A stretch of 35,511 nt of DNA, taken from contig JAISWW010000032.1 in the NCBI GenBank assembly GCA_031270705.1, positions 1 to 35,511 on the forward strand. Direction: 5' to 3'. The DNA is from Deltaproteobacteria bacterium. Its GTDB lineage: Bacteria; Desulfobacterota; Desulfarculia; Adiutricales; Adiutricaceae. The position numbers and the translations under genes are program-made. Positions within the stretch are counted from its first letter, which is position 1. Each line of letters begins with the position of its first letter. Under the pieces are notes generated by a model. It worked only from the letters and a program-made list of their open reading frames with translations, was not told the DNA's origin and made no database searches. Shown in pieces: positions 1-8,574 of this stretch.

Positions 1-250
1 TCGCGACTTGACCAGAAGTTCTGGCTCTCCGGCCCCTCTAGCTTAGCCAAAGTCAGGGCGGCCTAGACAAATAAGCTTTTTACTTGGATTTCCTTTGACT
101 TGAAAGAGAAACTTTTAGCGGTCTAGACCTATTTTATTCTAGCGCTTTAAAAAAGTTCTTGTTATACCGAACAAATTATGTTAAATTTTGGTTGTTTGAT
201 TATTTAACTTAAAGAGGTTAGGGTCGTCCCAAGTCCCCAAAAACACGTCC

Positions 251-2041
251 ATGGATTACGAAGCTTTTTTTAAACTTAAAGAGAGGCCATTCAAGAATCC
301 TTTAGAGGACAAGTTTTTTCTGCCCCTGCCCGCCTTTGACGAGCTCTGCCAGACTCTGACCAACGAGCCTCGGCCCAATTTTCTTATTTTGCGTGGTCAA
401 GAGGGTAGCGGGAAATCCTCTTTTTTGCGACGCTTGCCTTGGGTGATCAAGGATAAGATCGTGGTGGCCCCCATCCTCAAGACCGGACGCCATTTTAAGG
501 ATATCCTGCGCGACTCATTGGTCAGTTTTGGCCTGGGTTTTAAATGCTCGCCCCAAATCCCCGAGGAATCTTTGCTCGGCTTTTTCCAAAACGCGGTCTC
601 CAATTTCGTGGCCAGTAATTATGGCCTGGTCTTGGTGGCCGATGGAGCCTTAAGCCTATCTGAGGAAAACCTTAACGACTTGCTCCATCTTTTAAGCTTA
701 GAGCCGCAATGGGCGGGGCAAACCACTCTACTGGCCGCGGCCAGAACCTTAAGCTCCTGGCCTAGCCCCAAATTCGCCTCGGCCAAGACCTTAGAGATTC
801 CGCCTTTGACTCTTGAGCAATCTAGCCAATACGTCAATAAACGCCTCAAAATGGCGGGGGCCAGAAAAGAGATCTTTACCCCTGGGGCTTTAACGACTCT
901 TCATACGGTTAGCCAAGGCCTACCCGCGGCCATAAACGCCATCGCCGAAAGATCTTTATTAACGGCTTGGGCTTCCAACAAAAAAGAGATTACCCCATCT
1001 TTTATCAACCAAGCCAAAGCCAGTTTGGACAAACCCCAAGCCATAAATCCCCAGGCCGCCAAAAGAGCCGCCGGCTATCAGCCTGGTCGCCAGAAGATCC
1101 ATTCGCGGCCAGTCCGGATCACTTTGGCGGCCACCATGGTTTTGGCTTTTTCTTTTGTCATGGTCTTATGGCCCAAATCGCCCGAGACCAAGGAGCCAGC
1201 CCCTGACCGCCCAGAAATAACCGAGCCGAGCGTAGCCCCTCTACCCCAAGAGGTTCCCACCGCCACGCCCGCCGCCGCTCCCGCTTTGCCTGGCCAGACG
1301 CCGGGCCTGGGTTTGCCGACTTTGCCGCCAGTATTATTGAGCCTGCCGCACAACACCATGGCCTTAGTCGTCAACCAAAGCCTCAGCCAAGCTCGCTTAT
1401 GGCAAGGCCGTTTGCGCAATTCTGGCTTAAAGGCCGAGCTTTTGGCTCCCGAGCTCAAAGAGCCTGGCTTATATTTAATTGGGCGGCCCAATAGTCGCTT
1501 TTCTTTGATTTTTCAGTTTCCTCCTGGCCAAGAAGTTCCCAAAGATGTGAGCGAAAAACTCTGGCGCCAGGTTGAAACTTTATTGCCGCAAGATATTTTG
1601 CCGCTCATTGTCGCCGATAGCGAGCGCTTGATCCGGCCAGTCCACGCGGGATCTTTGGAGTCTTTACAAAAGAAAATTACCGTTTGGGTCAATTCCCAGG
1701 AGTATAAGTTTACCAATGATTTAGCCTCTCTTTACTCGGATCCTTTTACTTATTATGAGCCTGGCCAAAAACCCCAAACCATCGCCCGGGAAAATTTTCA
1801 AGTGGCTTTGGAATCTGAGGCTCGCACCTCTGGGGATGTTAAGCTAGCCATATCCGAGCCCTTGATCTCCTTAGACCCCCGCGACCACAATCGAGCCTGG
1901 GTTATCTTTAATCTCAGGTACGACTCCAAGTTGCGCCAAGACATTGGGCTAAGGACTTTGATCTTGGAAAAAAGCCGCTTAGGCGGCGACTGGCTCATTA
2001 AGGCTGAGTTATGGATCCGGGAAAACAGTCTCCAGAGTTAA
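251..2041 (+). CDS. ExeA-like AAA ATPase with one membrane segment and C-terminal NTF2-like domain
   Basis: 596 aa. Residues 1-270 resemble the ExeA/GspA-type AAA ATPase, starting with the typical FF.L+E.PF..P motif. Walker A is GQEGSGKSS (G49-S57, Lys55). The Walker B position reads LVLVADGAL (Asp131-Gly132) where the family usually has D-E-A-Q, so the catalytic Glu appears to be missing. A single transmembrane helix lies at about 289-307, followed by a Pro/Ala-rich linker (308-360). A region around 365-480 may be SPOR-like (weak). The last ~110 residues (about 485-596, starting VNSQEYKFTNDLASLYS) look like the NTF2-like domain found at the C-terminus of Cds6-type L,D-transpeptidases. A cytoplasmic ATPase with a periplasmic, possibly peptidoglycan-linked, part is inferred. 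The ATG has no close Shine-Dalgarno; an AGAGG lies 34 nt upstream. The stop overlaps the next gene by 31 nt, implying co-transcription. The protein's precise role is unknown. Confidence 0.8.
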   Translation: MDYEAFFKLKERPFKNPLEDKFFLPLPAFDELCQTLTNEPRPNFLILRGQEGSGKSSFLRRLPWVIKDKIVVAPILKTGRHFKDILRDSLVSFGLGFKCSPQIPEESLLGFFQNAVSNFVASNYGLVLVADGALSLSEENLNDLLHLLSLEPQWAGQTTLLAAARTLSSWPSPKFASAKTLEIPPLTLEQSSQYVNKRLKMAGARKEIFTPGALTTLHTVSQGLPAAINAIAERSLLTAWASNKKEITPSFINQAKASLDKPQAINPQAAKRAAGYQPGRQKIHSRPVRITLAATMVLAFSFVMVLWPKSPETKEPAPDRPEITEPSVAPLPQEVPTATPAAAPALPGQTPGLGLPTLPPVLLSLPHNTMALVVNQSLSQARLWQGRLRNSGLKAELLAPELKEPGLYLIGRPNSRFSLIFQFPPGQEVPKDVSEKLWRQVETLLPQDILPLIVADSERLIRPVHAGSLESLQKKITVWVNSQEYKFTNDLASLYSDPFTYYEPGQKPQTIARENFQVALESEARTSGDVKLAISEPLISLDPRDHNRAWVIFNLRYDSKLRQDIGLRTLILEKSRLGGDWLIKAELWIRENSLQS

Positions 2042-3276
2042 CCCCCCCTGGCTCTAAAGTTAGGCGCCTAAGGCCTTTCGCGACCAGCTTTTTGATGGGG
2101 TTTTCTTCTGGGGCGCCCTTAGCCGTAGTCATTACCCTCCTGCAGGCTTGGCTCAAAGATGGGGGAGCCAGTCTCACGGTAATTGGGCTCTTGACCATGA
2201 CCGGGCTTCCTTATAGCCTCAAGTTTCTTTGGGCTCCCTGGCTCGATTATTTGGCTCCTTTTGGTCGGCGTCGCCAAAGCTGGCTGATTTTGAGCCAAAC
2301 TGGCCTCTTCGCCAGTTTATGGGCTTTCTCTTGGGCTCACCCCCAAGACTTTCAAACCGTTTTGTTTCTCTCTTTGGCGGTCAGTTTCTCCTCCGCCACG
2401 CAAGACGTCGCGGTGGACGCTTACCGCCGAGAGGATCTGGCCGACCATGAGGTCTCTTTAGGCTCGGCCTTCTATATTTGGGGTTACCGGCTGGGCATGA
2501 CGGCCATTTCCGGGGGCTTATTGGCTTTGGCCGATCCCTTAGGCTGGAGCCTAGTTTTTAAGCTCGCGGCTTTATTGGTTTTAATCGGGCCCTTGACTCT
2601 GATCTTTAGCCCTGAGCCCAAGGTGGGCCAAAATCGCCCCAAGACTTTGGCCGAAAGTATCGTTAAGCCCTTAACGGAGTTTTTTTCGCGGCCCTCCCCG
2701 TTTATGTTGCTGGGCTTTGTCTTTTTTTATCGCTTTGGGGAACAATTTATCTCCAGCATCAACACGGCCTTTTTTTTAAACATAGGCTACACTAAGCTCC
2801 AAATTGGCCTGGTGGTCAAAGCTTTTGGCTTAGCCTCAACCTTAGGCGGCGTGGCCTTGGCTGGTTATTTGTCGCGCACGATTGGCCTGGTTAAGTGTTT
2901 GTGGCTTTTTGGGTGGTTACAAATATTTAATTGCGCTTGTCTGACCGCTTTGTGGCTTTTGCCCCCGGACTCGGTCAACTTGGCTATTCTCATCAGCCTC
3001 GATCATCTCTCCGTGGGCGGCGGGTCGGCGGTCTTTGTGGCCTTTTTAACTTCCCAAACCAATAAAAGCCACTCGGCCACGCAATACGCCTTGTTGTCCA
3101 GCTTAATGGCTTTGCCGCGGGGCTTGTTATCCTCGCCATCGGGCTTTTTGGCCGAAACCTTGGGCTGGCCTTTCTTCTACGCCCTAGGCGTCCTCTTAAC
3201 CCTTCCGGGTTTATGTCTTTTACGGAAACTAACCGCCAAGGGCCTAATTCCCCCCTTGGCTTCGGAGGCCAGATAG
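2011..3276 (+). CDS. ampG: AmpG-type MFS permease (PAT family)
   Basis: 421 aa, polytopic with about 12 hydrophobic helices. The N-terminus RPFATSFLMGFSSGAPL, the following TGLPYSLKFLWAPWLDYL and the D-x-x-x-x-FGRRRQSW loop are characteristic of AmpG and related peptide/acetyl-CoA transporter (PAT) MFS proteins. VDAYRREDL further on also fits. AmpG imports anhydromuropeptides (GlcNAc-anhydroMurNAc peptides) through the inner membrane for cell-wall recycling. Substrate is inferred from the family; related PAT permeases move other substrates. It starts inside the preceding ATPase gene (31-nt overlap), and its TAG stop overlaps by one base the GTG start of the next gene, so translational coupling is likely. 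The neighbouring envelope-type ATPase fits a cell-wall role. Confidence 0.85.
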   Translation: MDPGKQSPELTPPGSKVRRLRPFATSFLMGFSSGAPLAVVITLLQAWLKDGGASLTVIGLLTMTGLPYSLKFLWAPWLDYLAPFGRRRQSWLILSQTGLFASLWAFSWAHPQDFQTVLFLSLAVSFSSATQDVAVDAYRREDLADHEVSLGSAFYIWGYRLGMTAISGGLLALADPLGWSLVFKLAALLVLIGPLTLIFSPEPKVGQNRPKTLAESIVKPLTEFFSRPSPFMLLGFVFFYRFGEQFISSINTAFFLNIGYTKLQIGLVVKAFGLASTLGGVALAGYLSRTIGLVKCLWLFGWLQIFNCACLTALWLLPPDSVNLAILISLDHLSVGGGSAVFVAFLTSQTNKSHSATQYALLSSLMALPRGLLSSPSGFLAETLGWPFFYALGVLLTLPGLCLLRKLTAKGLIPPLASEAR

Positions 3277-4322
3277 TGGAAAACCCTAAAGTCGACCCAC
3301 AAGCGCCCACCCGTTATTTGGAGCTCATCACCGGGCTATTCGCCGGATTTCTTTTGATCTCCAACCTAGCTTCCACAAGGATTATCCAGGTCGGTTTTTT
3401 AAGCTTTGACGCGGGAACTTTGATTTTTCCCTTAACCTATATCTTTGGGGATTTGCTGACTGAGGTTTACGGTTTTCAAAAAAGTCGCAAGGTCATTTGG
3501 ACGGGCTTTTTGACCCTCTTTTTGGCCACCATCCTCCTCCATGTGACCTCGCTTTTTCCCGCCTCGCCAGAGTGGGAGGGCGACTCGTCTTGGCAAGCGG
3601 TCATGGGCTTAGTCCCGCGCTTGGCTTTGGGCTCCTTGTTAGCCTATCTCATTGGGGAATTCGCCAATTCCATGACTCTGGCCAAGATGAAGGCCAAGGC
3701 TCCCCACAAAGGCCCGGCCCTACGCTTTGTGGTCTCCACTTTGGTGGGGCAGTTTTTTGATACCTTCATCTTCGCTCTCATCGCTTTTTTGGGTGTTTTG
3801 GAGTCAGGCCTATGGTGGAAACTAGTGGGCTCCAATTACCTCTTCAAAGTTGGGGTGGAGATCATCCTTTTGCCTTTAACGATCTTAATCGTTAGGCGCC
3901 TCAAAAAGAGCGAAGGCCTGGATCCGGTGGATAAGAATATTTCTTTAAACCCCTTCAAATTTAAAGAAACGCCGACCAAAGCCCCTCTCGCTACCGAGCC
4001 GCCCAAAGAACTGGACAAAAAACCGGCCCCAGAACTTGACCAAGAACCGAAGCCGCCCTTAAGCCCGGAGACAAATATAGAAACAAACCTTGAGACAATT
4101 AGTGAGACAACAATAGAGACTTCGAGCGAGACCACGAGCGCCCCGAGCCCCGCTTCTCTTGACTCAGAAACGGCGACCGAGCCGCCAACCGAATCTCAAA
4201 CAGAGCCGCAAGCTAGGCCCAAGCCAGACGAGACCATAGGCTTAACCGCGGAGCCCATCCAGGCCGAAACTCTTAACGACCCTTTAAAGAAACAAGGAGA
4301 CGAGGATCATGACCCGTCCTAA
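3276..4322 (+). CDS. YhhQ/DUF165 queuosine-precursor transporter with long Thr/Glu-rich tail
   Basis: About 348 aa from the preferred GTG start. Residues ~12-212 are a six-helix YhhQ/QPTR (DUF165) domain, with the family-like segments LLISNLASTRI, FPLTYIFGDLLTEVYGF, LVGQFFDTFIF and YLFKVGVEIILLP. This family imports queuosine precursors (preQ0/preQ1) for tRNA modification. The remaining ~125 residues are hydrophilic and built largely from E, T, S and P with iterations of (S)ETT/ETN; they are absent from ordinary YhhQ and presumably face the cytoplasm. Start choice: the in-frame GTG at 3276 has GGAGG seven bases upstream and a TAGTG junction with ampG. An ATG at 3213 would overlap ampG by 64 nt and lacks such a site. 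The gene overlaps the next by 14 nt. Confidence 0.8.
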   Translation: MENPKVDPQAPTRYLELITGLFAGFLLISNLASTRIIQVGFLSFDAGTLIFPLTYIFGDLLTEVYGFQKSRKVIWTGFLTLFLATILLHVTSLFPASPEWEGDSSWQAVMGLVPRLALGSLLAYLIGEFANSMTLAKMKAKAPHKGPALRFVVSTLVGQFFDTFIFALIAFLGVLESGLWWKLVGSNYLFKVGVEIILLPLTILIVRRLKKSEGLDPVDKNISLNPFKFKETPTKAPLATEPPKELDKKPAPELDQEPKPPLSPETNIETNLETISETTIETSSETTSAPSPASLDSETATEPPTESQTEPQARPKPDETIGLTAEPIQAETLNDPLKKQGDEDHDPS

Positions 4323-5475
4323 CGCCAAGCGCGAAATCCTAAAAACAGATTTAAAAAACGCCTGGATCAAAGCCGTCCTTAAACAACATCGCTTTCTGGT
4401 TTCCAAATTGGGCTTGGAGAAACGCCTCCAAGAGCGTCTGGACTCTTTTATTGTTTTGTTTGAGAGCGACTCCGCTTGGGGCTATTACCACGCCCAGGAA
4501 GAGAAGATTGGCTTAAACCTGCGTCTCTTTGAAAACTGCCCCTGGGTCACCATCGTGGGCGTTTTAGGCCATGAGATCGCCCACCAAGCCTCTCATCTCC
4601 TGGCTCCAGCCGCCTTCGCCACGGAAAACCCCCATGGGGCCACATTTCAATCTTTTTTTAAGAGGCTGGATTTGGATCCCATATTTGGGCGACCCGCGAT
4701 AGACGAGGAAATGTTCCGCTTTCCGCCTAATCCTTTCGCTCCCCATGAGGAGCTCGATCCGGATCCTATTTTGGCTAAAGTCCAAAAGCTTTTGGCTTTG
4801 GCCACTTCCCCCGCCCCAGCCGAGGCTGAGTCCGCTTTAGCCGCCGCCAGCCGCTTAATGGCCAAGCATAATATCGATCTGGCTCAATCTCAAAACCCTG
4901 TTTATGAGCGCTGGATTTTGCCTTTGGGCGTCAAACGGACTAGCTCCAGAACGGTCCTCATCGCCTCCATCTTAAAAAAGTATTTTTTTGTGGAAGCAAT
5001 TTATATTTATCAATATGACCCTTTAAAAAATGACACATTTCAGGCCTTGGAAATGATCGGGCGACCGGTTAACCTCATCATGGCCAACCACGTTTATCAT
5101 TTTTTAAACGAAAGAGTCGAAACTTTGTGGTCTCATCACAAACCCCTGGCTAAAGAGGCTGGCGAAACCGGTCTCGGGGCCAAAAACGCCTTTATAAATA
5201 GCTTATTGTCTAGTTTCGCGCGTAAACTAAACAAGACCCAATCGAGTGACCAAAGCGGCGATCTCCCCTCCTCGCAGCTGATCCTGGCCGCGGACAAAGG
5301 TTTAAGAGATTATCTCAGGCATCATTATCCTGATTTGGTCTCAGCCAGTTATCGCTACAGAAACGCCGTCTCGCCTTATAGCCAAAAGGCGGGCGCTCAA
5401 GAGGGCCAAGATCTCTCCATCTACCCACCCGTAGGCGAGCGTAGAGGGGGGTTTGGCGGCTTATTGGAGGATTAG
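4309..5475 (+). CDS. SprT-like zinc metalloprotein fused to DUF2786
   Basis: 388 aa, soluble. The N-terminal part has the zinc-metallopeptidase motif HEIAH (His88, Glu89, His92), followed by PHGATFQSF with a possible third ligand His109, as in SprT/SprT-like and WLM-type proteins. Residues ~150-190 (DPILAKVQKLLALATSPA...EAESALAAASRLMAKHNID) match DUF2786, a domain of unknown function often joined to SprT-like domains. The C-terminal half (about 195-388) is not recognised beyond that association. The ATG has GGAG about 10 bases upstream and overlaps the transporter gene by 14 nt. A putative metalloprotease or DNA-protein-crosslink/RNA-associated role is only suggested by the fold; substrate is unknown. 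Confidence 0.75.
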   Translation: MTRPNAKREILKTDLKNAWIKAVLKQHRFLVSKLGLEKRLQERLDSFIVLFESDSAWGYYHAQEEKIGLNLRLFENCPWVTIVGVLGHEIAHQASHLLAPAAFATENPHGATFQSFFKRLDLDPIFGRPAIDEEMFRFPPNPFAPHEELDPDPILAKVQKLLALATSPAPAEAESALAAASRLMAKHNIDLAQSQNPVYERWILPLGVKRTSSRTVLIASILKKYFFVEAIYIYQYDPLKNDTFQALEMIGRPVNLIMANHVYHFLNERVETLWSHHKPLAKEAGETGLGAKNAFINSLLSSFARKLNKTQSSDQSGDLPSSQLILAADKGLRDYLRHHYPDLVSASYRYRNAVSPYSQKAGAQEGQDLSIYPPVGERRGGFGGLLED

Positions 5476-5528
5476 GCGACTTTTTGTTTTAAGCTTTTTT
5501 ATTTTTTATTTTTTAGGGAGCCAGGTTA

Positions 5529-5600
5529 ATGAAGAAAGCGTCTTTTAATAAGCTCATAGGGTTTTTGAGCCAATTTTTAGGCTTAGAGATTAGGCCGTGA
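5529..5600 (+). CDS. Possible 23-aa ORF translationally coupled to pcm
   Basis: ATG at 5529 follows GGGAG with an eight-base spacer, the best ribosome-binding site in this part of the operon. The ORF encodes 23 residues starting MKKASFNKLIGFLSQFLGL and ends in TGA that overlaps the GTG start of the methyltransferase gene (GTGA). The predicted peptide is basic then amphipathic/hydrophobic. It may be a real microprotein, or simply a device that delivers ribosomes to the GTG start downstream, whose own site is weaker. No homologue is recognised. Confidence 0.35.
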   Translation: MKKASFNKLIGFLSQFLGLEIRP

Positions 5601-6328
5601 ATAGCTTTTCGCCAAAAATGGATCCCTTAAACCCGGCCCCCAAAAAGAGCCGCGAGCTACCGCCTTTGCCTGAGCCGCCCAAGCCTTTTGTGGGCCAAGA
5701 GCAGATGGGGATTTTACGGGAACGGATGGTGGAAACCCAGCTCAAAGCTCGGGGCATTATCGATAAAGCCGTTTTGGATCTCCTCGGTCGCCTGCCCCGG
5801 CATCTTTTTGTGGATCCATCCATGGTTGACCTAGCCTATAGCGATGGGCCCCTGCCGATTGGCTTTGGCCAGACCATCTCCCAGCCCTATATTGTGGCCT
5901 TTATGACCGAGACTTTGGCTTTAACCCCCGAAGATCGGGTTTTGGAGATTGGCTCGGGTTGCGGTTATCAAACAGCCGTCTTAGCCTCCTTAGCCCAAGA
6001 GGTCTACGCCGTGGAGCTCTTGCCAGGGCTCTTTGACCAAGGCCGGGCTAATATCAAAAAACTGGGCTTTCAAAATGTCTGGGCCAAACATGGCGATGGC
6101 TCTTTGGGTTGGCCGGAGATGGCGCCTTTTACAGCCATAGTCGCCGCGGCTTATGGCTCCAGAACTCCTAGGCGCCTACTGGATCAATTGAGCCCTGGCG
6201 GGCGGCTTTTAATGCCTTTGGGCGAACCCGAAAGCCAATCCTTAGTGTTGTTTCGCAAAGCCAAAGATGGCCGAGTGACCAGCCGCTCCATCCTGGGCTG
6301 CCGATTTGTGCCTTTGGTGGGCGGTTAA
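5597..6328 (+). CDS. pcm: Protein-L-isoaspartate O-methyltransferase
   Basis: 243 aa. Pcm (PIMT) uses SAM to methylate abnormal L-isoaspartyl residues, starting repair of aged proteins in the cytosol. Family hallmarks are ERMVETQLKARGI (about 42-54), GQTISQPYIVAFMTE (91-105), the SAM-binding motif I VLEIGSGCGYQTAVLA (115-130), VYAVEL, and LSPGGRLLMPLG. There is a Pro/Lys-rich N-terminal extension of ~35 residues compared with typical Pcm. The GTG start overlaps the stop of the 23-codon ORF (GTGA). An in-frame ATG at codon 8 is an alternative. The next gene begins 15 nt downstream. Confidence 0.9.
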   Translation: MNSFSPKMDPLNPAPKKSRELPPLPEPPKPFVGQEQMGILRERMVETQLKARGIIDKAVLDLLGRLPRHLFVDPSMVDLAYSDGPLPIGFGQTISQPYIVAFMTETLALTPEDRVLEIGSGCGYQTAVLASLAQEVYAVELLPGLFDQGRANIKKLGFQNVWAKHGDGSLGWPEMAPFTAIVAAAYGSRTPRRLLDQLSPGGRLLMPLGEPESQSLVLFRKAKDGRVTSRSILGCRFVPLVGG

Positions 6329-6343
6329 GGCCCGAGGGCGATT

Positions 6344-6889
6344 ATGGGCGAGATAGAATTTGACCAAGAGCTGGCCCTCCAGGAGCTCACGGAAACCCAC
6401 GGTTTTTTTGGTCGCTTAGGAGTATTTGGGATCGGTCGCGCTTTGGCCTATTTGCCCAAGATCCTGACCGAGGGGGAAAAGGTTCAGGCTTTGACTCGCG
6501 GCCATATTGGGGCTCGACTGTGGTTATTGGCCATCACCGACGCTCGAGCCATTCTTATAAGTCGCGGCTATCTTTTGGGCTTAAAATTACTGGACATCCC
6601 TTTAAGCCAAATTAAAATGATCTTCCATAGCCTGGGCTTAATGTTTGGGGAGATTGTTCTCCATTGTGGGGATTGTCAGACGCGTTTAGCCTTAACCCCC
6701 AAAAGGGATATGCCCGAGTTTATGACCGCCTTGGCTTCGGCCATGGCCAAACGCGCCAAACCAAAAACCTCGCCTCAGGCTGAGCGTTTGGCTCTCTTGG
6801 AGCGCCTGGGCTCTTTATTGGCTCAGGGCGCTTTAACCCCGGCTGAGTTTTTGGCCCAAAAGAAAAAGATTCTCACGGGTGGACAATAA
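6344..6889 (+). CDS. Bacterial PH-like domain protein with C-terminal SHOCT motif
   Basis: 181 aa, predicted cytosolic. The centre (about residues 40-145: EKVQALTRGHIGARLWLLAITDARAILIS...) has the alternating beta pattern of bacterial PH-like/YokE-type domains. The final ~28 residues (LALLERLGSLLAQGALTPAEFLAQKKKIL) form a clear SHOCT motif, a short oligomerisation or tethering helix pair common at C-termini. GAGGG lies just upstream of the ATG. It sits 15 nt behind pcm in the same operon. No biochemical activity can be assigned. Confidence 0.7.
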   Translation: MGEIEFDQELALQELTETHGFFGRLGVFGIGRALAYLPKILTEGEKVQALTRGHIGARLWLLAITDARAILISRGYLLGLKLLDIPLSQIKMIFHSLGLMFGEIVLHCGDCQTRLALTPKRDMPEFMTALASAMAKRAKPKTSPQAERLALLERLGSLLAQGALTPAEFLAQKKKILTGGQ

Positions 6890-6947
6890 AATCCCCCCTT
6901 TGACTTTATCGCTAGACGGATCGGATCAATCCTAGGAGATTTAACCC

Positions 6948-8498
6948 ATGACGCGCGCCAAATGCCCCAACTGCCAGGCCGCTTACAGCATCAAGCCAGA
7001 GTTTATTGGCAAACAGACCGTTTGCCAAAACTGTGGCCAGATTTTCACTATCTTCGAGGATATTCCCCAGTCGCCGCCCGCTAGCTCAACTCACGCGCCC
7101 CAACCGCGACCGAGCCAACCGGACTCAACTAGCTCGCCTACCAGCGCGCCTAGCCCCGCGCCTAACGCCCCGAGCGCTTCCGAGGCTCCCACCGGGTCAG
7201 CCTCCAGCCAACCTTTCGTGGCTAAACCAGTTAAGCGAGCTCTCAACCCGCCTAAGCTGAGCCCGCCAGACCCAGTTCCCGACCCAGCCCCGCCCGTTTC
7301 TTCGCCCCCAGTCTCCGCGCCAGCGGCGGCTGTGAGCCAGGCCGCCCAACCCAAAAAATCCTCAAAAACAGGGCTAGTTATATTGTCATTATTGGCTCTA
7401 GTTTTGGCCGGCGCGGTCTACTTTTTTTATACGGAGCTGGAAAAATCCCAAGCCGAGGTAGCTAAAGCCCAGGCCCAATTAAAACTTCTGGCCGATCCCA
7501 AGCTTTTGGCCATCAAGGAAGAGCGGGCCAAAGTCGATCTCCTTTTGGCCGAGGAGACCAAAGACGCCAGCCAATACGCGCCTGGCGTGCCCATGAGTCT
7601 TTTAAAGACGGCTATTATTAGCGAATTGCGCTTGTCCGACGCTCTTTTGCGCCAAGAAGCGGCGGCTTTGGAATCCGGGGCTCCCTTGAACGTTAAGGCC
7701 AATAAATCCACGCCCGATCCCCAGCTGGCCCAAAACCTAGAAAAAGAGCTGGAAAAGCTCACGGAGTACATTAATCAAAGAAAAGGCGAGAGCGCCAATC
7801 TTACTGGGGAAGCGGCTTTGTCTTTAGCCAATGAGCTGGGCATGCTCCATCTAGTTAAAGCCGTGGTCATCCGCAACTACCTGACCGCTCGCTACGGCTT
7901 AAATTCTTTTATTGGCCAGCAACCCGCTCGGGCCATACCTACCCATACCGCCCCCAATCAGGTCGCCGCCCCGAACGCCACCGCCCCGCCCGCTTCGGAG
8001 CCGCCCAAAAAGCTTTTGACGGTGGCCGATATCTTAGGCTCTAACTCGGAATGGAAAGTTCAAGGGCCCTGGGCCACGCGTTTGGCGGGGACTGGCGATG
8101 GCCTCTCGGTGAGATTGTTGCGCCTAGCCGCCGTCAATCACGCGGAGATCAATGGGGTGCCCCAACAAGCCAGCCTTTTTATCGGTTGCCAAAACGACAA
8201 GACGGAAATGTACGTGACCTTCGCTTTGCCCTTGGCCGTTAACTCCAACCAAGTCGAGGTTCAATATCAGCTGGATGACGATGGGGAGCTAGTCAAGGAA
8301 AACTGGAACGCCTCGACGGATCAAAAAGGCGTTTTTACGCCCAAACCCATTCCTTTGTTAAGGAAAATGGTCAAAGCCAACCGGATCCTTTTGCGGGTTG
8401 GTTACCACAACCGCGAAAGCGTCATTGAGACCGTATTCTTTTTGGATGGCTTAACGGAGGCCTTAAAGCCCATTCAAAGCGCTTGCGCTTGGAAATAG
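6948..8498 (+). CDS. Zinc-ribbon (MJ0042-type) single-pass membrane protein with coiled coil
   Basis: 516 aa. The N-terminus is a Cys4 zinc ribbon of the MJ0042/zinc_ribbon type (Cys6, Cys9, Cys26, Cys29 in CPNC...CQNC). A disordered Pro/Ser/Ala-rich linker follows to about 135, then one transmembrane helix at about 142-161, and a Glu/Lys/Ala-rich coiled coil (~162-200). The presumably periplasmic remainder includes a second Pro-rich spacer near 335-355 and a C-terminal domain (~360-516) that I do not recognise. This layout is common in Deltaproteobacterial envelope proteins of unknown function. TAGGAG lies about nine bases before the ATG. It is the last gene of the plus-strand series and is followed by a hairpin at 8530-8564. 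Confidence 0.65.
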   Translation: MTRAKCPNCQAAYSIKPEFIGKQTVCQNCGQIFTIFEDIPQSPPASSTHAPQPRPSQPDSTSSPTSAPSPAPNAPSASEAPTGSASSQPFVAKPVKRALNPPKLSPPDPVPDPAPPVSSPPVSAPAAAVSQAAQPKKSSKTGLVILSLLALVLAGAVYFFYTELEKSQAEVAKAQAQLKLLADPKLLAIKEERAKVDLLLAEETKDASQYAPGVPMSLLKTAIISELRLSDALLRQEAAALESGAPLNVKANKSTPDPQLAQNLEKELEKLTEYINQRKGESANLTGEAALSLANELGMLHLVKAVVIRNYLTARYGLNSFIGQQPARAIPTHTAPNQVAAPNATAPPASEPPKKLLTVADILGSNSEWKVQGPWATRLAGTGDGLSVRLLRLAAVNHAEINGVPQQASLFIGCQNDKTEMYVTFALPLAVNSNQVEVQYQLDDDGELVKENWNASTDQKGVFTPKPIPLLRKMVKANRILLRVGYHNRESVIETVFFLDGLTEALKPIQSACAWK

Positions 8499-8529
8499 CT
8501 AGCCACCAGTAGGCGAACAAAAATCGCTT

Positions 8530-8564
8530 AAGGGCTTTGGCCGCCAAGTCGAGCCAAAGCCCTT
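8530..8564. terminator. Bidirectional hairpin terminator between convergent genes
   Basis: Perfect 12-bp inverted repeat AAGGGCTTTGGC (8530-8541) / GCCAAAGCCCTT (8553-8564). It lies between the stop of the zinc-ribbon gene and the stop of the convergent cyclotransferase-like gene. On the minus strand it is followed by GCGATTTTTG, giving a U-tract; on the plus strand the following run is pyrimidine-rich. Confidence 0.7.
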
Positions 8565-8574
8565 CGCTCTCTTC

